From Dipteronia dyeriana (Eukaryota; Streptophyta; Magnoliopsida; Sapindales; Sapindaceae), in assembly GCA_032871835.1 (NCBI GenBank), contig CM065297.1, positions 1,304,501 through 1,368,500 on the forward strand: a stretch of 64,000 nucleotides of DNA, in the 5' to 3' direction. The notes beneath the pieces were generated by a model. It was given only the letters and a program-made list of their open reading frames with translations. It was not told the DNA's origin and searched no databases. Shown here piece by piece: positions 50,279-61,723 of the stretch. Position 1 is the stretch's first letter, and each line of letters starts with the position of its first letter. Made by a program: the position numbers and the translations under genes.

Positions 50279-50395
50279 GCGACATCGTTTACTTGCCGTT
50301 GCCTGGGCTTAACGACCGTCGAGTTACCCCTTCGTCGGTGATGTGATCTGCTAGAAAAATAGGGAAGAAAACGAAAAAACCTACAAATCCAGACC

Positions 50396-50830
50396 ATTTC
50401 AAGTTTTTACATTTCAATTTAGTCAAGATTTCATATTTCAACATTTTAATTTAGTCAAGATTTTAAGTTTCAAGATAAAGCGAAAAACCTAGAAACCCAT
50501 AACATTTCAAATTTTAACATTTCAATTTAGTCAAGATTTTAAGTTTCAACATTTCAATTTAGTCAAAATTTCAAGTTTCAACATTATAATTTAATCAATA
50601 TTTCAAGTTTCAAGATTTCATATTTTTAGGCAAGATTTTAAGTTTCAAGTTTCAAGTTTTTAGTTATGATTTCAAGTTTCAAGTTTTTAGTTATGATTTC
50701 AGATTTCAAGTTTCAAGTTTCAAGTTTCAAGTTTTTAGTTATGATTTCAAGTTTCAAGTTTTTAGTTATGATTTCAAGTTTGGTTCCAGATTTAGTCATG
50801 ATTTCAAGTTTCCTTCTAGCTTCAAAGAAA
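50396..50830. repeat. degenerate minisatellite, core ATTTCAAGTTTCAAGTTTTT
   Basis: Many copies of short units such as GATTTCAAGTTTCAAG, TTTAGTTATGATTTCAAG and AACATTTCAATTTAGTCAAG, in the same orientation. They are most regular at 50640-50810. Not coding; the open frame across it simply repeats SSFKFLVM. Confidence 0.9.
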
Positions 50831-51147
50831 AAATCAAATCTAGGGGTATTTTTTATAATTTATAGACATACATCGAAATTTTTTCCTTAAAAAAGTGGTT
50901 ATTAACGAATAAAATTTCAAAAGTGATTATAAACGAAAGTTTAATATTTCTCGTGGTTATTTTTGGTTTTTTCTCCGTTTTTAAATTTATTTTCAAAACG
51001 TCAAATCAATGACCTTGCTTGTTGAACTATGATTAAATTAGAATCAAAGCTTTATATTATCATTAAACTGATAATATATCATATGCAAATCAGCTAGATG
51101 TTGGCAATCCAGGGAATCGATAGTTTTGTTTCCTATTCAGAAATTTT

Positions 51148-51400
51148 CTTATCTCGAAAGAAAAAAAATACTAAATTGTTACGCAAGAAATTAAAAGTTT
51201 TCGAACAACAAACTAGGAAGCGGATTTTATTTTTATTTCCTGCGAAAACAAAAAATACTAAATTGTTGCATAAGAAACTAAAAGGTTCCCTTAGATTGAT
51301 CGATTGCTTTGCCAAAAAAAAATTATCTTTGCAAGAAAAAAAAAATACTAAATTGTTGCGTAAGAAACTAAAAGTTTATGAACAACAAACTAGTCGGTGG
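51148..51400. repeat. three imperfect copies of a 40-70 bp unit
   Basis: The unit AAATACTAAATTGTTRCRYAAGAAAYTAAAAG occurs near 51166, 51252 and 51344. The first and third copies extend further (GAACAACAAACTAG). A + strand open frame of 126 codons runs through all three and repeats NTKLLRKKLKV, but the composition looks repeat-driven and I do not call a gene. Confidence 0.75.
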
Positions 51401-51559
51401 GTTTTTTTTTTTACTTGCTGCGGAAACAATACAAAATATAGTGCTTGTTTTGGGTTTTTCAAAAACATATTATTATAGCGATCATGAGTCCGTATACAAA
51501 AGATATATACTTATAAAGTTAGTCACATTTTAGGTGTCCGAACGATCCAAATACGAGTT

Positions 51560-52066
51560 TGGAACCCGGTCCACATTAATTATGAACGTAATAGTAGAAG
51601 AAACAGCTGCGGCTGTGGAAGTGAAGGAACACATATTTGGATGTAAAGCTTCAATATTAAATTATTAATTAATCCTTATAACATCTTCATTCTAATATCT
51701 TTTTTTGTTTGTATTATTGTTAAAATTACAATGATGATGCTGATTTTTCTACATAGACTTATTTTGTTTCCACTCATAAATACTTCAATAATGATGCTAT
51801 TAAATTTGTGAATGAAGATTGATTCACTTGATCCATCTAAAAGGAAGGAGGAGGAGGCTCAGGATCAAGCTGATGATTTTGTTGCAGTAGGTGATGGAGT
51901 AGAAAGTTCATATCTTGATCTAGTAAGTTGATGGTTCTCTGGGGTATGTAACCGGCCACAACCATATCATATCGATTCACAATAAATCATAAATCTGCAT
52001 GATGAGTTTGTAGGTCGAAGACAGTATCTTGAATGGCGAAGCTACTGATGGCAATGTTTCTTGTCA
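51560..52066 (+). pseudogene. possible gene fragment of unknown family
   Basis: Three short protein-like segments in + orientation: ETAAAVEVKEHIFGCKAS (near 51600-51655); IDSLDPSKRKEEEEAQDQAD then DFVAVGDGVESSYLDL (about 51819-51922, followed by a GTAAGT donor); and, after a TTTGTAG acceptor, VEDSILNGEATDGNVSCHL and a stop (about 52014-52070). Acidic and non-repetitive, with plausible splice sites, but I recognise no family and see no proper 5' part. Confidence 0.3.
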
Positions 52067-52070
52067 TCTA

Positions 52071-52949
52071 TGAAATTACTTATTATTAGTAGCTATTCAG
52101 ACCAACTGTGTTCATTAGATGTGTAAAAGCTTATTATGTATAAACAATATTCTCATCGTTCTTATTTGCAGAGATGGGGACAAACGGATCTCTTAATTAG
52201 TAGATACGTTAGTAATTAAGTTCATATCTTATAACGTTGTGAATATATGATCCCTATACAAGTTCATTCATATGGTTACATTTTAGTATTGTCTAATGAA
52301 TGATTCACCGGTCGATGGAAATCATGGAAGAGCAGATCAAATCTGCGAATTACCTGCACTGCCGGTGTCAATTTTTTTATTTTTTATTTTTTATTTTTAA
52401 TTCAAATTTCCCTATTTACCATTTCACCCTCATTTCACTTTCTCTGTATATACCCATTCTATTCATTTTTATATTTATGCAATTAACTTTAGAAGGCCAT
52501 AACTTTGTGCAAATGGGTGATTTGTTTTTTCTAATCGCATAGAATGATGGATAGAATCGAATCCTAAAACCCCCTTTTTCATCAAAAAAAAGTGTGGCTT
52601 TAAGTTCTATGCCAATTTTGAACCTCATTTAAGCTTAGTAAGAAATGTTTCCCCCACAATCCAACACTACACAAGTGTCTGTCTTGATCCGGAGAATTAA
52701 TTTGACCTTAGTTATGAACAAAATGTACACTTTTTAAATTAACTCTTTATACTACTTAAAATATTTATTTGAAATAATAATATAATATTTAGTATTATTG
52801 TATTGGTAAGTCCATTTGAAATAGTTTGGATTTTGGCAACCATTATTCAAGCTCCAAGGACAATATTTTTTTTTTCCCGTGCTATGTTATGCCTCCCAAA
52901 TTTATTTTAAGGACGGCACGGCCCTTTTCTCGACCGAGCCGATCCACAT
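52071..52949. other. intergenic DNA
   Basis: AT-rich, with no coding region I can support. Confidence 0.45.
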
Positions 52950-53705
52950 TTACTACACTAACCGGTACCTCAGATGCTTCCCCATAAATATATGGTTCAT
53001 CATCGTAAAAAGACCTAAATAGACCTGTATCACCTAAAGACGAGTTATCATTTCCATTAATGTTTAAACAATAGACATTCTCAAATAAATTAGTGTTGTC
53101 AATGTAAATTGAAGATTCTTAACCGTCCAACATCAAAGTTCTATCATTGGACTTATAAATAGCAGGCATCAACATCACCTCCATCCCATTTACAAACGCG
53201 TAAGCATTCGAAGTATTCTTGGATGGAGTAAACTTTATGGTCAAAGTCACACCATCCATGAGAATCAAGTACTCCTTAACAATATAAGTATAATTCAAAG
53301 CCTATGTGATTTGAGCATCGCTAAATTTCCTAAGAATAGTGTAAGACCAGGATGAGACAGAAAATATAGCATTGGTAGCATTAAATCTATTGTGCGAATT
53401 CGAATAGAAATGAAGACACACGAACTTACAACAAGGAAATTGTATGAAAACTCAGACTGTGAACCCCTAGTGGTCATATAAGGAACTTTACGGACCAAAG
53501 AGTTCTGAGTGGCGGCTCTGGAAGTTGAGGACTTGACTAGCAACAAGAGCTTGGACTTGACATCCGGAGTCTAACTTTGAGTATTGGTATCATTGAGTAT
53601 CGATGATTTTCCACAATTCAAGATGATTTGTTCACTCGTGACATAAGTGGCAGCAAAAATCACATGAATTGCGGAAGCCAAGGAAACATAAATGAAAACA
53701 TAAGC
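52950..53705 (-). pseudogene. FERONIA-like N-terminal ectodomain relic
   Basis: Reading leftwards, it matches residues about 15-264 of the FERONIA-type protein at 46-48.7 kb. Segments are the end of the signal peptide (SAIHVIFAA), NCGKSSILNDT, SEFSYNF, a shifted-frame run matching the YFYSNSYNGL/TNALFS region, VKEYL, and DTGLFRSFYDDEPYIYG. There are several frameshifts and a stop replacing the Trp of SWTPD. Nothing follows for the second half of the ectodomain or the kinase. It is a truncated dead duplicate about 4.2 kb upstream of the intact gene, in the same orientation. Confidence 0.88.
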
Positions 53706-54630
53706 AAAAAAAAAAAAGTAAAAAACACATAAACCCATTTATTCACCAACTAAAAAAAAATATGTATATATATAAGCTTTGTTGCTAGTAGAGGTGGCAA
53801 CGAGTTAGATCAAAGGTGTCACATACCTGAAACTAGATTTGTACGAATTGCCCCAAACCTGACCCTGTGTCCCGAACATGTTTTCATTTTTCAACCCAAA
53901 CTCAACCCAAAATGACAATGGGTGCCCCACACCCAACCCGAAAAGACCCGTTTTGTTTTTTTCTTTTCTAAAAAGAAAAAAGAAACCTCAAACCATTAAA
54001 TATACAAATTATTTCACCGTACAATTCAATATTAAGACATTGACATAAATTTTAACATTCAATTAATTTTTAAATATATATATACACACACAATATTTTT
54101 TTTCTTTTTTGATTGTAAATTTAAATATACACTATAGAAAAACATTTTTAACATACACTTAAAATTCATACATAAACTTAATTTTAATAAAATACAACAT
54201 CTAAATTTAATGAACTTTAAATTTAAACATAAATGCAATTAGGTGAAGAGATAAAGAGATTAAAGATTTGTTTTTACCTTTATATTTTTATATTTTTTAA
54301 AATAATTATATAAATGTCAGACCAAATGAGTCAGGTCGGGGCATAAGAGGTTAACTCATACCGATCCAATAAAAATGGGGTCAAAAAAGTTTGACCCAAA
54401 TCCGATCCGAGCTAGAATTTAGAGAGAATTTGCTAGAGAGGGAGAGAATGAAATTTAGTTAAGGAAAGACTTGTTGTAATATTTCATGATACCCAATTTT
54501 TGTTACATACTCTGAATTTAAAGGAAATTGATTATTAGAATACAACTAAAAGGACTCTTGGGAATAATTCCCTACAGCTGTATCATATTAACTAGAATAG
54601 TTCACTAGGAAAGGATACCCTACACTAAGA
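53706..54630. other. intergenic DNA
   Basis: Contains A- and T-runs and a GACCC/CCCGA-rich stretch (53800-53960, 54320-54410) of the common dispersed type that includes TGGGTTGGGT-like complements. No gene. Confidence 0.4.
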
Positions 54631-55598
54631 GGGGTGTATTCAACTCATAGTTGGTTGGATTTGATTGTATTCTATTGGATTTTAAAAATCCTAGTGTATT
54701 CAACTCAGATTTCATTGGATTTGTTTGAAATCCAATAAAGTTTTGGGGTATTCAACTCAGATTTTGAAGGATTTCAAACAAATCCAATGAAATCTGGGTG
54801 TATTCAAAATCCCATGGATTTGGATGGATTTATTTAAATGATGGATTTGGTTGGATTTGGATGGATTTATTGAAATCTGGGTGTATTCAAAATCCCATGG
54901 ATTTCAAACAATTTCTCACCATCGACGACGAATAACAATTTCTCACCCGCTTCATTTTCTACTTTTTTCTGCTCAAGAACACCACCCAATTCAACGACGA
55001 ACTTCAGCCATCATCAAATTGACAAAGTCCTGGACAACAACAACAATAATGTTGATTTCCATGTGAGTTGACAGTCGCAGAGGAAGGTTTTTGGCCTGGC
55101 GGAAGCGAATCCACAGCCACTGCACAAGTGGGGAACGAGGACAGAGCATGGATTGATGGTGGCTGCATGCATGCATGTGTTTTGTGGCTCATCTGATAAA
55201 ACAAAAAAACTCTTCAATTGAGTGTCTTAGCAACTTGTAAGCTTCAGATATATGTGGTTGTCCAAGACGAAGAAGAAGTTAGGGATTGAATTTGAAATTT
55301 TTGGGTATTTTTTGTACTTGGGCCAATTGGGTCATCATTAGACTTGGGCCAAATGGGAAATCCAAATCCATTTTAACAAAATCAATCCATTTAAAACTTC
55401 AATTTTATATTTTTATTTTAAGACAAATCCATCCAAATCCATCCGATTCTACATAACGAATTTCGACGAAATCCAATGAACTCTTTACACAATTTTTATA
55501 AAATCTAATGAAATCCGTAGGATTTGTTAATTCCACCGAAATCCATCACTTAAAACAAATCCATCAAACTCTAATCAAATACGGGTTGAATACACCCC
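54631..55598. mobile_element. MITE-like DNA transposon (GGGGTGTATTCAA termini)
   Basis: The left end GGGGTGTATTCAACTCATAG and the reverse complement of the right end (GGGGTGTATTCAACCCGTAT) are inverted repeats. TAAGA occurs directly on both sides (54626-54630 and 55599-55603); a TAA target duplication would fit the PIF/Harbinger group. The ends are filled with GGATTT/AAATCC repeats. The middle (about 54900-55250) is less repetitive and could be captured DNA, but I recognise no coding sequence in it. Length 968 bp. Confidence 0.8.
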
Positions 55599-57047
55599 TA
55601 AGACTGCACTAATTATTATGGACACACGGGAATTGATTCCCTACCTCAGACATACACTGACAGCTGAAAAGCTGATTATTTAATTTGCTAACGGGACATA
55701 GGCCCAACATCAAACATAATGAGTTAATGACCCTTAACAGCAGCCCAATCACATTTCATGATATTCCATTTCTTTTGAAAATATTATTGGAATAACGATA
55801 TTTGTACCCCTCAAAAACCGTACATGCATCTCTATTTATATTTATACCTCATTAAAAAAATTCAAAATATTATAATTCATAAACACACCCCGCATATTAC
55901 CAAATATACCCTTTTTTTAAAATTTCTATTGAAAAGTATGATAAATTAATCACTTATAATATAATTGAAATGTAAAAAAAAATAAAAAAATAAAAATGGA
56001 AGAGCACAGCTCCTGCGGACTGGGGATGTATTGTTGTGTGGACCATTAATTTCACCTGTTGGCTTTATAAACTCACATATGATGATGATGATGATGTATC
56101 CTTTTCCAGATTTGTTGAATGAAGTTCTATAGCCTAGAGCCTCATTTTTTATTTTATTTTTTTCCATTCTCTTATCTATGTTTGGCGTCATTGGATGGAA
56201 GAGGCTACATCCTCCATTTCCCTTTTTTTTTCCCGTTAACTTTTTCATTTTAGTTTAGTTTTTAAATTAAAGTAATGATTTTCTCTTCTTAATTTTTTGT
56301 AACAATAATAATAAGTAGTTAAATAATCACTATCATTTTTATTTTTAATTAATTATTATATTTGTTAAAATATTCAAAATATTAAATAATGTGTTAATTT
56401 GGTACAAAATATAATTATATTAATCATTTTATGTCAGGATAATATTACAATTTTAGAAATATACTGATTTGGGATGTATATACGGTTTTAGAGGTATGTC
56501 AATATCGTCACTCGTATGTTTATCCTGAAGGATGGAAACTTTGAATAGTGGCCCAGTTGGCCGAGGAACTGAAATGGAAACCAATTGCAAGTGGCCCAAA
56601 TCTGCTGATGACCCAATTCGCCAAGAGGTGATCCAACTATCCAATAACTGGCCCAAAATCTGATTGACCCAAACAGAGTTGCTGACCAACTTTGACCAAT
56701 TCTCAATAAAACCCCCAAGTCAAATCATTCGAAACCCTAACCAATTCCTCTTTTCTTCTATTCACACTCAAATCTACTATTGAAAGCCATAGTTTCTTCC
56801 TCTTTGGCAAGCCGAAATACCTAAAGTAAAATCCCCAAATTTCCCAATTGATTTCTTAAGGCCCTAATCGCCGAAATCCCCAAATCTTCGTCTTCTTCCT
56901 TTGATCTGGATATGGCATTTTAAAATCCAAACATCTGAAGCTTCAAAGTTTCGGTCGTGGTTTAGATTTGGTCACTTTCCTTCCCCCAAACTAAATAAAA
57001 AAGTACAATAAATCTGTAGAAACCCTAGCCAGCTCCATCTCTTCAGT
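55599..57047. other. intergenic DNA and leader of the RPB4 gene
   Basis: No coding region. 56650-57047 is less AT-rich and contains AACCCTAAC/AACCCTAGCC motifs (telo-box-like, AAACCCTA) at 56733 and 57020. These are common upstream of plant housekeeping genes, so this is probably the promoter and leader. Confidence 0.45.
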
Positions 57048-60026
57048 ATGTCTGGAGAAGAAGAAGAAAACGCGGCCGAGCTTAAAATCGGAGACGGTAA
57101 TCGTTTCTCTTTTTTGGAAATAAATTTTATATCAATTTTTGCATGTAATAATTTTTTGTTTTTGTTTTTTACCAGAGTTTCTGAAAGCCAAGTGTTTGAT
57201 GAATTGCGAAGTTGCCTTGATTCTTGAACACAAGTACGAGCAGCTTCAACAGACGTCTGAGGATCCACTGAATCAAATTTCCCAGTGAGTATCGCACCCT
57301 TTACGCTTGATCATACGTGTTTAGAGCTTAATTGATTTTTGGTTATATGATTCTATAGTGTGTTTGAAAGATTTCAAATTCGGATAAAAACAAAATTGTA
57401 CAAACTAATCGTCTCGAGGAAATAAGGGTTTCGTTTTTTATTCAAATTTGAAACCTTTTGAATCTTTCTTAACCTGTATGGTAAGGGCACAGATTTAAAT
57501 AACTCATCTGTAAATATAAATTTCATATTCAAGTCCTTGTTTACTTACGGTGAAGGATACCTTGAAAAATAAAAAGTAGGATAATTCATGGAACGGAAGA
57601 AATTAGCCTTTTTTTGTGTGATTTAGAGCATAGTTTAATTCAGGATCAGGTCTCTCTCTGGTTAGGACAACCCTGAAAAGATATGTCGGAATCATTCTAA
57701 TTGGCCAGGCAGCCAGCGCTAGGCGGTGATGAGGCGGCCTAGGCGAGTGGTTTTAGGGTTTTTTTTAAAACCCCTAAAACGACCTCGAACTGGAGTTGTT
57801 TTTTAAAATAATTCCAAAATGACGTCGTTTTGGGTTGTTTAAAAACCCCAAAACAATGTTGTTTAGGGTTTACTTTAAAAAAACATAGATTTCTTTGTTT
57901 TTTTCCTTCTCTGTTCTCCCACTCGACTCTCTCCTCTCTCCTCTCGTCTCTGCAGTCACTCCGCTGGCCATTCACCAACTCGTTGAGGTTGTTCGCCTAG
58001 GCACTAGGCGCTAGGTGCCAGACCACCGTGCGACTAACACCTAGCGCCTCTAGAACACTGTTATTACTTATTATATATAATATAGTGCTTTGAAGTGACA
58101 GGTGGAAAACTGGAACATTGTGTGATAGTTAATGGATTTCTCCTGGTTTAGAAGGGTAAAGTATCATAAGATTAGTCATGTGTAAACCAGTGAAAGGATG
58201 CTTAATCAATATCCATCCAAGTATATATATGGTATAAAAAGAAAATTGATTGTTACTCAGGGTGGCCTGTTTGAAGCACTTGCCTGGGTGCCGAAGGCCA
58301 GTACTGGTCAGAAGTTGCTTGCCTTTACTGTTTTTAAGGCACCCTTCCAGTGCTGGACCTAGGCTCATTATAATTTCTTTTGCAACCCCTGGAAGGAATT
58401 CATTAAAGGTTACTTGTCAATGTGTTTTCTCTTCCAATGTGGTAATTTTTTGTTATCTTTGTTGTTCAGGGTATTTGAGAAATCTCTGCAGTATGTGAAG
58501 CGATTTAGTCGCTATAAGAATCCTGATGCTGTTAGACAAGTTCGAGAGTATCCTTCATATTGATGAGATTATTAAAAGTTTATTGTACTAATTATGTGCA
58601 CATATATTGATGCTGACAACTTGCACACTGTTACATGCCTGCCCAATTTTTATTACTAGTCGTTTTGGGAATATTATCCCAGTTAAGTACCTGCATAGAA
58701 GAGACATGAAAAATTGTCTTCTTTAATCTTGAATGAAAAATGTTTTTGGAGAATATTTCAAGTCATTGTACTAATTCATTTATCCTAGTCTTTTGATCAG
58801 AGAATTGTGACAAATTACTTGGTCCTTTTCATTTGTGAGATGCTTATGAGTTGCTATCAATAGTCCATCCATATCTTTGATACTGAATTGTTGGAATTGC
58901 TTTTATTCAATGGTCCAATTTATTAAAATCCAGAAAAATATGTGAATCTTTGACTTGTTAGGTCAGAAACTCTTAACAGAATATTTATGAAATATATATA
59001 TTGAGGACATTACCAAATCTACAACCATTAGTATAAAAATGTTGCAACTCTGTCAGACAGGATAGCTGCTTGAAGACAATATCTTTCTGTGTTTTGATTT
59101 CCAACATTATCTGACTAGATTGACCTGGTACCCAGTTTTGGAGTCGATGACCGGAATTCTTTAAAAATCGCAGAAATTGTTTACCGATTTGTTATTTTGT
59201 TTGGATTGGTTTACTGTGGCTTTTGAATTCTGAAAGGTGCTGACTACAGTAGGTGTTTAGCACTTTAGCTTTGTAAATACTTTCGTGCAGTTGACTAATG
59301 AAAGATTTAACTTAGTAAATTTTTTCGGTAAGTCAAGTAATGAAAGATTTAGCTTTGTTTCCTCAAATCAAGTTTTCATTTTCAATCACTCTGTTGATCT
59401 TAACTGGCATTCAGAGTCCTGAGTAGATACCAGTTGGCTGAATTCGAGGTAAATACCCCATAACTTGGTAAAGGAAATTCAGATGTTTGTTCGCACATTA
59501 TAAACTTCTAAATGCGGTGGTACCGGTTTATTTATTTAATTTTTTTTGTACAGCTTTGTGTGCTTGGCAATCTTTGCCCTGAAACTGCTGAGGAAGCTAT
59601 GGCCATGGTACCTTCTATCACGGTATTTACTTCGTTCACACCTCTCAACTCTTTCCTCATGTGAGCGGTTCTGGATTTCTTTCTCTTACTTCTTTGGGAA
59701 TTGAAATCGGATAGATAAAAATAGTTGTACATTCACCTATGTAAAGTTTCACATGCTAGCATTAAACAATGTGAAAAAGTTGCTATGGCCTCTTGGCCCT
59801 CCTCCACATTTATAATTTTATTGTTCTCTTATTTAGTTCTCGTTTTCAAATTTACGTTAAGCTTTTCACATCAATTTCATAACAGAGATACCATATATAC
59901 TTGTTATTTGATTCACAACTTATATTGATGGGGCACATGTCTATGCAGACTAAAGGACGGTTTCAAGATGACTATGCAATTGACAAAATGCTGAATGACC
60001 TCTCAATGATCAAGAAATTTGAGTAG
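57048..60026 (+). CDS. NRPB4: DNA-directed RNA polymerase II subunit RPB4
   Basis: Six exons: 57048-57096, 57176-57284, 58470-58547, 59415-59448, 59554-59622 and 59949-60026, giving 138 aa, the length of the plant protein. Landmarks are the acidic start MSGEEEENAAELKIGDEFLK, KCLMNCEVALILEHKYEQLQ, VFEKSLQYVKRFSRYKNPDA, the FELCVLGNLCPETAEEA block and the C-terminus KMLNDLSMIKKFE. RPB4 pairs with RPB7 to form the stalk of RNA polymerase II, acting in initiation and in coupling transcription to mRNA fate. All splice sites are GT-AG and the frame is intact. Intron 2 (57285-58469) carries a transposon fragment. RPB4-like NRPD4/E4 of Pol IV/V is a longer, divergent protein, so Pol II is the better call. 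Confidence 0.96.
57714..58063. mobile_element. non-autonomous hAT fragment inside RPB4 intron 2
   Basis: Flanked by inverted GCGCTAGGC/CTAGGCG motifs (57716-57745 and 57985-58050). The right end, read inwards, begins CAGTGTTCTAGAGGCGCTAG, like the right end of the hAT element at 39.1 kb (CAGTGTTGCAAAAG). The interior contains a GACGTCGTTTTGGGTTG motif also found in variant form near 35160. No coding content. The left end is degraded. Confidence 0.6.
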
Positions 60027-61069
60027 AGTTATTATATATGTGTCAGTATTGTCGATGCAGTCAATAAGTTCCAAGTACAATATTATTATCATACTGTTTA
60101 CACACTATAGTCCTGGTAATGTTGATTGGTTTGCATCAAGAGCATGATGCTATATATTTTTCAAAACATGAATGTAGTATATTGGTGCCTGGCCTTTATT
60201 CTGAGTCTTTAATGAATTGATTCTTAAATTAAATGTGAGTGATCGACTGACCTTGGATTTAAATTAGCGATGCAGTTTTGACAAAACATGGTGGCCTAAT
60301 CTTATTGAAACTTGATTGTGAGTAAACTCTTATAAGGGTTTATTTCAGTGTGTTGTTGATCCTGTTTAAATCTGAAAACTCTCACAAATGAAAAGTTTCA
60401 CATTTATCTATTCATGAGCAAAGTAACATTTGAAGGGGAAGAAGATACATAACCAAATGTAACAGTATTTGTATGTATTAATTTTTTGGTACAAACCTTT
60501 GTAAAGAGGTACTTGAAGCATACCAGAAGTGGTATTGTTACAAAAGAACTTAATTACATACTTGTCTGGAAAACGTTTCAAATAGTTGGGTGAGTGAATC
60601 CAAGATGTACGACGTACCATTTATATAAATTAATAAATCATATAATAGGTATGTGTGTTTTTGTGGGTGCACCAGTTAAACAGACAGGAGTAAACAGTGA
60701 CGGACAATCCTCTGATTTCTTGTTTTCAAGTAAGAAAAGGAGCAGGTCATGAGAAGAAGGTAGGATGAGCAGTTTGATGCAAGGATTTCTGAAATTGTAC
60801 TGCCACAATCCAACCCCCATTGTTGGACTTTTCTTCTTGATAAAATGATTTAGCACAGCTCTATAAAGCATTCATTCAAAGTTAGGCATTATTGCATCAA
60901 AGTATCTGTAGTTGCATACTAGCATTTTCAACAGAAGCGTTAAAGCTTAACATTCAAGAGTTTTACTATACCAAATGTAGCAGACAATTCTGGTAAAAAT
61001 GAGGAAATCGTGAGATTTTCAATGAACAATCGGATGGCTCCCTTGCTTTTAAATAAGAATAGCTGAAAG
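60027..61069. other. 3' flank of RPB4
   Basis: Non-coding; contains the probable 3' UTR. Short frames here show no family features. Confidence 0.5.
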
Positions 61070-61079
61070 CTCACCTTTG

Positions 61080-61480
61080 AACAATCATCAGCAGCCTCTT
61101 GCAGAAACTATATTAATGGGGGCACCAGTTGCCTTGAACCACCACAGAGCCGGCACTTCTCAGGGTCTCCAACCCCGGCTGTAGCCGGAAGTGATGCCGT
61201 ATATGAAACGAATGAAAAACAGGTGTGATAAGCTTTAAATGATATCATATTTGTCACTCAAGTTCTAGTTGCTAAAGTCTCAATACCTGAAACATTGCAT
61301 CCAACTGTTTCTTGAACTTGAGTTAAGTCCTGTCTGCAGTCAAAGCTTTATCGTATTCGTAGCCTTCCTGTTCCCATGTTTCTTCTTGTACATGATCATC
61401 ACTGTCACGTTGTTTCTCTTTGAGAAATTCGAACTTACTGAAGCAACAACTTTTAAGGATGTTTCTTCCTGAGTAAAAAT
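61080..61480 (-). pseudogene. PDCD2-like C-terminal domain relic
   Basis: Two exon-like parts on the minus strand. The first (about 61480-61287) encodes FLKEKQRDSDDHVQEETWEQ, then EGYEYDKALTADRT, a stop in place of Tyr, and LKFKKQLDA. It ends at a GTATTG donor. The second (about 61232-61080) encodes DPEKCRLCGGSRQLVPPLI, a stop in place of Tyr, then FLQEAADDC. This is the order of the PDCD2_C domain (YDKAL-ADRTYLKFKKR, then CRLCGG---LMPPLIYFLQEA) of programmed cell death protein 2 homologues, which act in ribosome biogenesis. The usual FEMQ between the motifs is missing. The N-terminal MYND-type part is absent. Two stops in conserved motifs show that it is dead. Confidence 0.75.
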
Positions 61481-61723
61481 ATAAAAGCAAGGCACAGCTG
61501 CGACAGAAAAAAAAAAACGACAACAGCTATAGTTTAAATTTACTTGGAAGTTAGATGTCAAGTCAAAATAATATCAGAATTCTTGTCGAAGAAGAAGGAT
61601 ACAAGGAAGGAACCTGGCAACGCAAAAGAGACAGTAGAATGTTTTGTTTTTCGTTTGTCACTTTCTGGTAAATTTGCAAATTTGATATACAAGGTCGCTT
61701 GATAACTAATTTTATTATTTTAG

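Noticed and set aside
50000..50346. Arg/Glu-rich and Ser/Leu-rich frames near 50.1 kb
   Set aside because: Produced by the CT repeat read in different frames.
55004..55217. Overlapping 60-70 codon minus-strand frames inside the MITE at 54.6-55.6 kb
   Set aside because: Three frames are open at once, with no recognisable motif; this is chance in GC-richer DNA.
56453..56718. Two overlapping minus-strand frames upstream of RPB4
   Set aside because: Two frames are open over the same DNA, and GGCCCA-rich composition explains both; no family features.
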